From Peronospora farinosa (lineage: Eukaryota; Oomycota; Peronosporomycetes; Peronosporales; Peronosporaceae), in contig CANTFK010000580.1 in assembly GCA_947646735.1 (NCBI GenBank), positions 62,001-126,000 of the forward strand: DNA of 64,000 nt. Direction: 5' to 3'. The notes under the pieces were generated by a model, which was not told where the DNA came from, searched no databases, and saw nothing but the letters and a program-made list of their open reading frames with translations. Shown one piece after another: positions 31,330 to 41,042 of the stretch. Position 1 is the first letter of the stretch, and each line of letters begins with the position of its first letter. The position numbers were made by a program, and so were the translations under genes.

Positions 31330-33607
31330 TTATGTAGCCGTCATACGCTGTAGCACGACTTGATGCGTGCGTGGAGAGAGCTCATCTTCGCCACGCATTG
31401 TATAGGAACTAGGGACCGTAAACATGTGCAAATCTGGAGTTTCTAGCTCCATGCGGTCAAAGCGGAATGTTGCCGATACCGACGGCACCAGGGGAAAGCA
31501 AAATTGTACAGGAAACCCATCAGTATGTGCCTGAAAAATGACAATCAATGACATTGCAATCGCTAGTTGGTATTCAAGACTGCATTTGATTGACACCATT
31601 TCCATACCGCAGAGAAAAATTTCTGGATGCTTTCAAAGACACTCGTAGTTTTTGAAAGCACCTCAATCACAGGGAGAAACTCAGATACCTATGTCACGCA
31701 ACGTCACAAGGCGTTAGTGCAATGCAAGAGATCGCTGAGAACGCCAAACTCACGCTTAGAGGAAACTGATCGCTCAAGTAGACTGTAGCAGGAAACGATT
31801 TTGTGATTTTGTGGCACGAAGGCTGAGTGTACACCATGACGCGGCGACTAGGTCGAAGACTACGTAGCGACGCCGGCAAGCTCTCAATAGATGTCCCGAA
31901 CCAGTTCTTGAACGACATTTCCTCCTCTTTTACCCTTGTTTTAGCGTCCGAGTCCTCATTTCCGGTACGTTTATTGTCCGTCCCTTTTGCTAGACCGATA
32001 GAAAAGTGCAGTCGTTTTGATCTGCATTTGTTCTCAACTGTAAAGTCTGCATCGTAAGATAACTAATAGAGATGAAGGATCTTACCGAACGACGGAGTAT
32101 GAGTTGTCCCAAGTAAAGACAACTGTGCCTGAACACGAAGCATGAAACGAACCAGTCTGCTCCTTCACTTGCGCTTCGGTGCGGTGTAGTGGAATAATTT
32201 CGTCCCAGCCCTCGCCGTTGTTTTCTTCGAGAAAGCGAACACCAAAGTTGATATCGCGCTTTTCCGTCGAGAATTTCCACGTCAGCTCTTCGTCTTTTGC
32301 CAGCTCCATAGAAACAATGTGGTACGACTTCGGGTTCACCAATACCTCAGTGTACTGATTGATAACTGACTCTGCTTTAGTCAGCATTGCAATTGCATCA
32401 CACGCTGTTGTCTATAAAATTCCAAAGCATCGACGGCCAGTTAGGAAAATTAACAATAAGCATTATCCAACGATAAACAGACGTACTTGTTCGTTTGCAG
32501 TTTTGGGAGGCGAGTGCGCTGGGTTGTAAGGCTTACGATAGCGAAGCGAAGCCTCAACACCGGTCATGTCAACGACGTGGGTGTCTCTCCAGCAACCAAT
32601 ATCTTGCAGCATTGGAGTAGATGAAAACCACGAGTACTTCTTCTTAAATGCAACCTTGGACGCGTCAAAGTCAGTCGTGACAATCGACGTGATCATCAAA
32701 AAATGCACCATCTGATCCACATCCGTCTCAGTAAGTTCCGTGTGAAGCTCGAGCAGATTGGTACACGTCTTAGCCTTGTTGTCCAAACAAAGAAACTTCC
32801 CTTCAGAGCCCAAAAGCAGGAATGATAAGTCTCCTCGGTCCCACTTGCCATTATCAAAGCCCACCAAAGTAATGTCAAAGCGGATGTTCTGAGCTGCCTT
32901 CCAAATCTTCACCGTATCCGATGGCAGCCAACGAGAGACACCTGGGATCCAGGTAGAGACATCGACGAGCATTTCACAGTAAAAGTCTGGGACGTCAGCA
33001 AGACGGGGGGAAATGCCGTTAATTTTCTTTTGCAATAGCGCTGGTGCTTGCTCTTTCTCTTCAACGACACAAATCAAAGTTGTAAGCTCGCAAGTCTCAT
33101 CAACGGGAAAAGAAAAAGTATCAAGCCTACCTCGACGAACAAGAAGTTGTAATATCTCTTCATTTTCTGTTACCACAGCATGGTGAATGGCCTTCCAACC
33201 CTCCACATCACGAGAGCGCACACGTGCGCCAGCATCCTAACAAGCGAGCCATGAGGTACAATTTTGATCATTACTCGCACCATAACGACGTAAAAGCCTC
33301 GGCATACTCATACCAATAAAGTCTTCACGATTGTTGTGACGTTACGATGGGCCAACTTCAACGCCAAATGCAGAGCCCGATTACCACGAGCATCTCGCGT
33401 CTCAAGCGCCTCCTGGCCGCCATCTTTCAGGCACTCTTGAATTTGCTGCAGGTTCCCATTCTAAGAGCAGACATTTCAAGTTACAGTTAACCCTTCATTT
33501 ATTTTTACATGTGAAGTAAGGTGATGTGAAAGCAGAATTGACAACGGTCCAACCCAGAGAGCAATCTGCAGCGGGGTGGGCATTGAGCTGGCATTATTCT
33601 CCATCAT
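31330..33607 (-). CDS. Ankyrin/GPCR-chaperone (ANKRD13-like) protein with inserted GOLD domain
   Basis: Seven exons (complement of 33554-33607, 33314-33460, 33236-32487, 32411-32086, 32021-31754, 31688-31608, 31530-31330) give about 608 aa with consistent phases. Ankyrin repeats come first (TPLQIALWNGNLQQIQECL, GNRALHLALKLAHRNVTTIV, GWKAIHHAVVTENEEILQLL). The GPCR-chaperone domain starts at about DFYCEMLVDVSTWIPGVSRW and SDTVKIWKAAQNIRFD. It is then interrupted by a GOLD-like beta-sandwich (LTWKFSTEKRDINFGVRFLE ... TVVFTWDNSYS, RSKRLHFSIG), and resumes with ATVYLSDQFPLS and GFPVQFCFPLVPSVSATF. ANKRD13 proteins act in endocytic sorting and GOLD domains bind cargo or lipids, so a membrane-trafficking role is likely. 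The start is the first of two tandem ATGs. The fusion is not an annotation artefact of neighbouring genes, because the two chaperone halves flank the GOLD part. Confidence 0.87.
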
Positions 33608-33876
33608 GTTTGCCGGTTGAGAAGAAAATTTAATATGACTGAGTTTTGTCTGGGACGAGAGAAGAATACCGTAAAACCATCATAGATGCGAAACATGTCG
33701 AAAGTCTGATGAGCTACGTATCTGTGTCTGAAGTTTGAAGCTCTTCTGCAGCGTGTCTCTCTAGTTTTTATTGCCTCAAAGGTTCTTATTATCGCAAAAT
33801 CTAGTTCACTGGTATGCACTTGTCGGCAAGGGGCTAACGTGCTTGCCATGCTTACCCTACTGACAAGAATTTACAC

Positions 33877-34113
33877 CTAAGTACTCGCTTTCTCTGAGCT
33901 CGTGACTTCCTCGAGCAGCATACTACAGAAGTTAAATATCGCCCGATAATCCAGAAGATACATAGAAACATTTGAAGTAGCAGGCGACGGTACGACAACT
34001 TTTTTGGTTGTGCAACGTAGCGATGCAAAGTAGACCAAGACTGTTTGCTCGAGAAAAAAACGAACAGGTTTAGAGTGAGAAAGGTCCAGGAATCTGACAT
34101 CCAGTGTGGACAT
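33877..34113 (-). CDS. Small ORF or orphan exon, 78 aa
   Basis: ATG-initiated frame with protein-like composition (RFFLEQTVLVYFASLRC, then YLLDYRAIFNFCSMLLEEV). It lies just upstream of and on the same strand as the ankyrin/GOLD gene. No family is recognised and no partner exon was found. It may be the last exon of a decayed gene or a short protein. A second frame is open over much of the same DNA, which lowers confidence. Confidence 0.3.
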   Translation of the reverse strand: MSTLDVRFLDLSHSKPVRFFLEQTVLVYFASLRCTTKKVVVPSPATSNVSMYLLDYRAIFNFCSMLLEEVTSSEKAST

Positions 34114-34377
34114 CAGCGCAAAAACACTAAGAATCGTTTGGTTGTATTATTCTACCCGTGCTGATTTTACAAGCATTAGTATGTCGAGAAATGCACCGCT
34201 TGTAAATCTAGGTAGCACCGAGTAGTAACAACAGATGACGCTAATGATCGAATTTTTTATTGCTACCATAATCCGATGGTAGCAGTTCATCTAGCTATTT
34301 TATCACGGTTGCAGTAGTTGTTCTGCTGGCAGCGGATCGATGTCGAATGTCCGGATCGTACCGACTCAGACTAGAGT

Positions 34378-34408
34378 CTTATTGGGCCTTTTCTACAGGC
34401 CCAATAAG
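34378..34408. repeat. Perfect 11-bp hairpin
   Basis: CTTATTGGGCC, nine bases, then GGCCCAATAAG. It is a compact stem-loop in the intergenic region; it could be a terminator-like structure or a foldback remnant. Confidence 0.7.
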
Positions 34409-34828
34409 TTAATATCGCATATTTCAGCAGGTACTGGAGCCTCAGGTGATTGTGGGAACATTTTTCTGGGAGCTTATCGGGAGGAGGGCGAATTACTCTG
34501 GTAGTGCAGTGGTTGCAGTCAGGTTTGAGACTCATACGTGTGAATCGATCAGTCTTTTAATAGAAATGTCAAAAACCAATGCCACCAGCGCTTATAATTT
34601 CATGCCGATCGTGGCATCACATGTTGTAAGTATAAAGGTACTGAGCTCCGTACATCTTTTTCTCGCGCTCCTTGCGCTTTTCCTCCTTTACCTGCAGCGT
34701 GCGGCTCAAGAGCTTGCAGATCAATCACTAATGTAGTAGCTGGACACATATGACGAATTTAGATTACGGGCTTTGTTGTGATGTCACCGACATCCTTGTA
34801 CACTCGTCGCTTACCATCTCAAATTATC

Positions 34829-35660
34829 TTGTAAGAAAAGAAAGGGATTGCCTGCATCTTCTTTTTCGAGCTTCGTATATTATAGAGAGACGTTCGCCTT
34901 TTGAAGACAGGCGATGTCTTTCATTTGGCGAACGTCTCTCAATAATATACGATATTCGAGCATTCTGTCTGGTATTCGAGGTTCACCCGCAGCTTCATCG
35001 GTTTCCTTGGTCTGTATCGGATACAACGTTGAATCATAGTACGAAAGAATTAGGCAAGCAAGCATTTCGTTTCCACAAAAAAGTTATCGGTCCTCAACTT
35101 TCGATTCTCGTTGATCGCCTTTTCCGATAGGCAACGACGGATGCATGACAGTGCGCAGCGCTCCGGCAAACGCCGACGCAAGTGTGGGATCAAAGACAAA
35201 CAGCAATCCTCTCGTGTAAAGCGAAAGGGTCAGATTGTCGATTCACATGGTGTAAGATCTCTGGAAAGTCCTGAGCCAGGATGTCAACGCCGCCAGGCCC
35301 GGCGGTTTATCGTGGCCGGTTACCGTAGAACTTGGTGGCTCTCTAAGGTCGCTTCTCTAATTCTCGATGCAAGCATAAAGTAAGGCACCATGAGTAACAG
35401 ACGCAATTTTTTAATGTTGTCTCTTTGCGGTTGCTCAAAGCTGACAAAAAAGGCACAAAGCCCAAACAAACCTTGTCTCCTCTGACCATTGCAAAGCCAT
35501 TGATGAACTCGTGGGAAAAGAAGGGGATTGTCTTTGTCTTACTAGAACATAGTATAGTAATTTGAGACACGGGAGGATTGCTGCCAGTATCAAACGGATA
35601 TTTATATCTGAACTTGTGAGAAAGAAGGGGATTGTCTGCATCTTTGAAAAGATGGTATAG
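34829..35660 (+). repeat. Three diverged copies of a roughly 60-70 bp sequence, one with a hairpin
   Basis: Copies near 34829, 35503 and 35602 share a core like AGAAGGGGATTGTCTGCATC, preceded by ACTTGTGAGA-type sequence and followed by TATAGAGA-type sequence. The first copy runs into an inverted repeat of 26 bp (arms 34873-34898 and 34927-34952, one mismatch, 28-nt loop). They lie upstream of the RXLR gene. They may be ends of a small mobile element. Confidence 0.55.
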
Positions 35661-35774
35661 AGAAGAAGACATGCTGTTTATTGGAGCCAGTACCAAGCAG
35701 TGCGTCTCAAATGTCTTACACGCTCCCTCACTTTGCATTTTGCTTCTAAATCTCCAAGTAGCTTAATTTCGAAG

Positions 35775-37043
35775 ATGCCGATCAAGTCCAACAAAGCCCC
35801 GCCTGCAAAGGCGCTGTTTGTTATCATGCTCGTCGCTCGTTCGACCATGGGAGTGGCAACGGCAGATTTGCCACCAGAGAATGCCTTACGCATCTTGCAG
35901 GCATTGGATGCATTGTATGTGAATCTGGCACCTCCTGCCTCCAAACAAAAGAGGTACTTGAGGTCGGCCGCGGACATGGCGATAGGTGAAGCAGGAAGGT
36001 TAATTCCCGATATCTCGAAATCTAAGGAAATCGAAAGCCTTTTGGGAAAAGTGAAGGTAGACCCCCTTACCACACTGCGTCAAAGTTCCTCAACGATCTC
36101 CTTCGATACTATGACAAAATTTCAAAAGCAATATTGGCCAGACTTCGACACAAAAACTCCCGAGGAGGCCTTTAAGTCTCTGTCGCTTGGCAAGATGGGA
36201 GAGAACCCATTTAAAAGCCCAATGTTTCCTATGTGGGAACACCTTGTCAAGAAAACCACGTCCGAGACAGATGTGACCAAAGCGATGTTTGAAGCTATGG
36301 ATAATGCATTGGGAGATAAAACTAGTCTGGCCAAGTTCCTAGGTCAAGCAAAGACTTCAACTGAATTCAAGGGCACCGTCGAGAGTCTTTACAAGTATCA
36401 GATCGATCTTTGGGTTCGAGATGATTACACGCCACAAACAGTTTATGATCTTTTGAAACTCAACACGGTAGAGGATCTAAATAAATTACCCGACTCCCCA
36501 GAATTCAGCATGTGGGCTGCGTTTAATACCGAAAAGAATTCGGTGTATGAGGCTCTTTTAGTCCTTAAGGGACCAGAACGCAGGTTTCTTGATCCTGATC
36601 TGATGAGGGCTCTTGCCAAAATCGACGAAACCCGTGACAGCTTTAATTTCGCTCAAGGCCTGCTATACGCTCAGCTCCAGTTTTTGAAAAGACATCCTAT
36701 TGAGATAGAATCATCCTTCAGGCGTTTCAAGCTTAAAGCATTGGATTCAACCAATCCGAAGTCTACACCAACTGATGTGACTATGGATCCACTTGGAAGG
36801 CTTTGGGTCGACTACGTGTACATGAGAAAACAGGACGAAAATGGCCTTACCGACTTCGGTGAAGTCTATATGCTACTCAAGAATAGGATTGGACATACCG
36901 CGGCCATAAAGACGATGAAAAAGGTGAATACGGACGGCTATTTTCTAAAACATCTGAATAAGAAGAGCTCTGAGGAGAAGGAGAATTTTGGTTTGTTTTT
37001 GAAGACATTTGAGCCGGAGAAACCCATGGAAACATCTGGATGA
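35775..37043 (+). CDS. Secreted RXLR effector candidate with WY-type repeats
   Basis: Single exon, 422 aa from the ATG at 35775. A signal peptide (hydrophobic ALFVIMLVARSTMGVATA, cleavage likely before DLPPENAL at about 30) is followed at about residue 60-65 by RYLR, the RXLR host-targeting motif, in KQKRYLRSAADM. No dEER motif follows. The C-terminal part has repeated helical modules of the WY/LWY kind: YWPDFDTKTPEEAFKSL ... SPMFPMWEHL, LWVRDDYTPQTVYDLLKL ... SPEFSMWAAF, and LWVDYVYMRKQDENGL. Such proteins enter plant cells and disturb immunity in this family; the host target of this one is unknown. It sits between repeats and a zinc transporter gene. Codon use and the open frame look intact. 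Confidence 0.8.
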   Translation: MPIKSNKAPPAKALFVIMLVARSTMGVATADLPPENALRILQALDALYVNLAPPASKQKRYLRSAADMAIGEAGRLIPDISKSKEIESLLGKVKVDPLTTLRQSSSTISFDTMTKFQKQYWPDFDTKTPEEAFKSLSLGKMGENPFKSPMFPMWEHLVKKTTSETDVTKAMFEAMDNALGDKTSLAKFLGQAKTSTEFKGTVESLYKYQIDLWVRDDYTPQTVYDLLKLNTVEDLNKLPDSPEFSMWAAFNTEKNSVYEALLVLKGPERRFLDPDLMRALAKIDETRDSFNFAQGLLYAQLQFLKRHPIEIESSFRRFKLKALDSTNPKSTPTDVTMDPLGRLWVDYVYMRKQDENGLTDFGEVYMLLKNRIGHTAAIKTMKKVNTDGYFLKHLNKKSSEEKENFGLFLKTFEPEKPMETSG

Positions 37044-37345
37044 TGGAGGAGAGCTGGTGAAGGGAAGTTTACCTTACTTCATGGGTAAGTATTGGAGGTC
37101 CTTGTATTATTTCTACTATGACGTTGTTGGACAGATAGTGGAAGTAAGTGCTGGTTTTTGTGGTAAAAAGAAATTACATGTTTCATATACTTTCCTATTT
37201 GTTTTGTGTGAAGTAGCCTTACCTAGCTGACGCAGTGCCTTGCGCACTACGGTTGTGTGTACCACATCAAACCCACCCTATCGACGACGCTAGCGTCATT
37301 CATTCGAAAGTCGGATAACAATTCCCCACCAGATATTCTGTCGTC

Positions 37346-38976
37346 ATGCTAAGGTCTCTTCATGTAGCACGGTCGTCACTGCGACATTCCCAAAGCTTGC
37401 GTCAATTGTCATTCATGTCTCAGTGTCATCGGTCGTCATTCCCGAGACATAGATCGCTCTTTTTACCACCGCCTCAGCCTTTGCTTCGATGGTTCGCGAT
37501 GGTTGTTCCAAATGATACAGAAGCTAACAAGAAGAATGATTTACGTAAAAGGAAGGACAAGGACAAGAAACCATTTTTAATCAAGGTTGTTGAACCCATA
37601 TATCCTTTGCCTAAGCCACGGACGGATGTTAATAAGGCCTATTTCCCGGGAAAAGTGTCCCGCTCGACGTCACAGGATGTGGTATTCCGAGCCATGGCGG
37701 GGAACACAGCCATTACAGTCCTTAAGGTACTAGCGTGGCTAAAGACTGGCTCCAATGCTATGCTTTCAGAGGCTATTCACTCGCTCGTGGACACCGGCAA
37801 TCAGGCTATCCTTATCTTGGGTCTGAAGCAAGCGTCAGGTGTACCGGACAAGAAACATCAGTACGGATACGGACGCGCTGCTTACTTTTGGTCGCTCATC
37901 TCTGCATTGGGCATTTTCTGGTTAGGCTCCGGTGTGACTGTTGTTCACGGGATCCAGTCGATCCTAGAGCCTCCAAAAGAGCTCACACTGTCATGGGAGA
38001 TCTGGTGCGTGCTTGCGGCTTCTTTCAGCATCGACGGATGGGTGCTTAAGCGGTCAGTACAGGAACTACTGGCCACCAAACCCAAGAACATGTCGTTTTA
38101 TCAGCATGTGAAGCGGACGAAAGACCCGTTTATGATGGCTGTTCTGCTCGAGGATCTCTCGGCCTGTGTGGGTGTTATTATTGCTGGATGCGGCATCGGG
38201 GCCAGCCATATTACCGGCAACACGCTGTGGGATAGCCTTGCAAGTGTTTCTATTGGTGTGCTTCTTGGTGGTGTTGCAGTATCACTAATCCGTCTGAACC
38301 AAAAGTATCTATTGGGTCAGTCAGTGGAGCCAGAAATTGAGAATGGTATCCGTGAGTTGTTGCTGGCACGTCCGTCCATTGACAACGTGTATGCTGTCCA
38401 GTCACAGTGGGTTGGACCATCGACATTTAGCTTCAAGGTAAGACGGCAGCGCAGAGCAACCTCTGCATGTACTCTCTTGTCTTGTGGCTCTGACCTGTGT
38501 GGATATACGACATTTGTAGGCTGAAGTGGACTTTGATGGAACGTACTTGGCAGCAAGACTATTACGAATGTACGCGTGCTGGTCTGGTCATTCTATTGAT
38601 ACATGGTACTTACGATGCTGTCTTATTGTTTATTTTTGGTAGGTACAAGCCGGTATTTTTGGAAACAAAGGATTTGGAAAATGATCTATCACTCATTCTA
38701 TCCTGGTACGCAGAGGATGTGACCCGTCTTGTAGAGAAGGAGGTGCAAGAGGTCGAAGAGGTGATTCGTAGCATTTACCCTGAGGCCGCCTTCATCGAGC
38801 TGGAACCTGATAGTAAAGAGTCAGAGATGCAAGCCGTGCTAAGTATGCAGACGAAGTCCTCCCGTACTAGTGAGCGAGAAGCTATGACACGAGCACTAGC
38901 CCTCCTTGCACGGACATTAGAGCGCAAGACAACAGACGGTGATCGTCCTGCTACTACTACCAGCGCACAAAGTTAA
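37346..38976 (+). CDS. SLC30A9: Mitochondrial zinc transporter, SLC30A9 (ZnT9) type CDF protein
   Basis: Three exons, 37346-38437, 38520-38569 and 38643-38976, give about 491 aa. The N terminus is rich in Arg and Ser without acids (MLRSLHVARSSLRHSQSLRQ), as in mitochondrial targeting sequences. The cation-diffusion-facilitator core has AMAGNTAITVLKVLAWLKTG, SEAIHSLVDTGNQAIL with the metal-binding His/Asp, HQYGYGRAAYFWSLISALGI, and later LLEDLSACVGVIIAGCGIG and TLWDSLASVSIGVLLGG. The C-terminal domain contains FKAEVDFDGTYLAARLL and a helix DVTRLVEKEVQEVEEVIRSI, as in ZnT9. The 50-bp middle exon carries the AEVDFDG motif. Human SLC30A9 exports zinc from mitochondria; the same role is inferred here. 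Confidence 0.92.
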
Positions 38977-39510
38977 CTTTCTATTATGTATTTAGCACAC
39001 ATGGCCTAATCCTTTCGACATGGTCTTGTCACGACCAACTCCGGCTTGTGTCAATATGAGAGTCTGCTTGCTAAACGAGCGAACTAAGCAGCGTAGCGCT
39101 ACAAGAGAAATGGCTGAACCGATATGCCAATCGATGAGAGTCAACTACCCCACTTGTCGTCCTCAATTGAACTGTGGACCAGGTTCCAACAAACCGCTTT
39201 ATAAAAGTCTTACATTTGAGGCAAGCTCTGCAGTCGATGATGCGAATCTGCTCCCAACTACTCGATCATGGAGGCAAGTTGACCATTACTAAGTAGCACT
39301 TCAAACTTATACATGCATCTTCTTGCAGCGCATCAGTTCCACAGCGCAGCTTGGAAAACAATCCTTTACGAGCACAGGAGGAAATTACGCCTTAGCGTTG
39401 TAATAGCTACAATTCGAATTCTCGCGAGTCATACATGATATCGACTCACATCCGTTCCCCTTCGCTTTGCACTTGTCAATTGCAGACAAGCTGTTCCACA
39501 ACAATTCTGC
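38977..39510. other. 3' intergenic region of convergent genes
   Basis: Lies between the zinc-transporter stop and the bZIP region. A short + ORF (39020-39292) has no recognisable domain. No repeat or RNA is recognised. Confidence 0.5.
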
Positions 39511-39663
39511 CTATTGCTGTGCATGCCGACGTCCAGACTTTGGTAAGACCACAAAACCCGCTGAATGCGACTGCCACAGCTGATACAGCGCCACGATGAC
39601 AACGAAGGACAGCACGTTTAGCAACACACCGAACACCAACTCGGAAGACGACACCAACTGTCC
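39511..39663 (-). other. In-frame 50-codon extension after the bZIP stop, with a transmembrane segment
   Basis: Directly after the TAA of the bZIP gene the same frame stays open for 50 codons to TAG at 39511-39513. The translation holds a textbook membrane span (LVFGVLLNVLSFVVIVALYQ) flanked by polar, then basic residues. The tail is therefore either reached by stop read-through or cut off by a recent nonsense mutation. Confidence 0.6.
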
Positions 39664-40932
39664 TTAAGATCCCATCATCGTCGCCACGAACCTCAACGGT
39701 GACATCGAAGCTTCAAAAAAGCACTCTTCTATACCACACAACGTCGGAACCTCATGCAGCACGCGTCCAACGCCACGAATGTTGCCCGCATCGACGGCAG
39801 TGCCATCGCAGTCGACGAAAACAGTGATTCCAAACACGGACGCACACACCGCCACACTTGCCATTGATAACGTGGACGCCATAGTACGCCGTTTGTCTGG
39901 TTGCGGCGTCATGACAGCCAAATCCGCAGCCTGTGCGTCATCATCCACATCCATGTTCTGGACACTCTCCAGCATGTTGAGCGCCACGCAGCTCTGATCT
40001 GGCAGTGACACGAAAGCAGCCAGCTGGTGGTTGCTGTGAGACGATGCATGCTCCTGCTTGCAGCTCGTTACCAACGAGCGCAGAAACATGTTCTGGTCCA
40101 GCAATGACTTGTTCTCAGCTCGCAGACCTGCAATGATGATCAGCATCTCCTTCTCCTTCGTTTCAAACTCGGCGACTCTCGCCGTCAGATTCGTTAGCTG
40201 TGCTTTGCGACGTAGACGGCTCTTGTTAGCACTCTCCCGATTCTTCATCTGGCGAATCTCGCGTTTGGATTTTATCGCGTACGAATCGTTGGTTGCAGCA
40301 GCAGCAGTAATAGCAGAAGACAATGCAGAATTACACGTGCTGAGTGACGTCGCGCCCGGAAGGACGGGAGTAACTGGCCGCTTCTGGTTGACGTTGAATG
40401 ACGGTGCGAAGTATGCCACAGGCAAGGCATAGGAAAGAGCATCAGAGAACAGCTTCGATACTGGCATTGGCTGGGTCTTGCCGATTGATTGCATCGAACT
40501 GGCTGCATCGATGGGCGTTGACGTCACTGAGCTGTTGTTATTGTTGCTGCTACTTTTGTCAATAACCTCGTGCGTCCGAGGCAACAGCAGCTTCTGTCCG
40601 CTGGAAAGCGGCGAGTGCGTCGACATGGACGAGCCCAAGAGCAACACTTTCGCTGCAAGAGACGACATCATGTCCACCTCCTTCGGCAAAGAGCACAGCA
40701 ACTGCTACTGAAAAGCAGGAGGCGGCGTCAACACTTCAGCGTCTATGGTGTCGTCATCGGTGCTCACTGGACTGGTCGGGCAATGGCTGACAGTGACTGG
40801 GAACTGCGTCTGCTGTAGATGCGTGTGGCTCCTATCCAGCTCAGGAGATTTCAGCAGTATATCGTCTGAATCGAACCAGTCCAGCAGAGGCAAAGCAAAG
40901 GCATCAGTCTCGTCGAAAAGAAAGTCGTCCAT
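39664..40932 (-). CDS. bZIP transcription factor with hydrophobic C-terminal region
   Basis: Two exons: 40932-40768 and 40701-39664 (complement), about 400 aa. Exon 1 encodes an acidic activation-like start (MDDFLFDETDAFALPLLDWF). The 66-bp intron (GTGAGC ... TAGCAG, with a pyrimidine-rich end) is a multiple of three and holds an in-frame TAG, so unspliced RNA gives a 75-residue peptide. The basic region REIRQMKNRESANKSRLRRK has the standard N-x7-R spacing with Asn, not the Cys variant known in some oomycete bZIPs. A leucine zipper follows (AQLTNLTARVAEFETKEKEM). Near the C terminus is a hydrophobic stretch (TLSMASVAVCASVFGITVFV). A second span lies in frame beyond the stop. An LTR begins about 110 bp upstream of the ATG. 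The exact acceptor may differ by 3 or 6 bases. Confidence 0.85.
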
Positions 40933-41042
40933 GTGCAACTCGGCTTTTGCGTCGCAATATGGGAAGTGGCAACTCCAAGACAATGAGAGAGGTGACCCTT
41001 TCCAATGGTATTTACGTGGTACCTTAGACATGCCACTTGGAT

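Noticed and set aside
34446..34736. 96-aa ORF with a hydrophobic C-terminal half
   Set aside because: No ATG at its start, no family recognised, and a splice-like GTAAGT inside leads nowhere.
35141..35383. Basic ORF of about 80 aa upstream of the RXLR gene (KRRRKCGIKDKQQ)
   Set aside because: No recognised domain or neighbour; the basic stretch alone is not evidence of a gene.
35343..35738. 131-aa minus-strand ORF with repeated FFSHEF-like text
   Set aside because: It is the translation of the diverged DNA repeats upstream of the effector and lacks an ATG that makes sense.
39020..39292. 90-aa ORF after the zinc transporter gene
   Set aside because: No domain, likely chance ORF in a 3' region.
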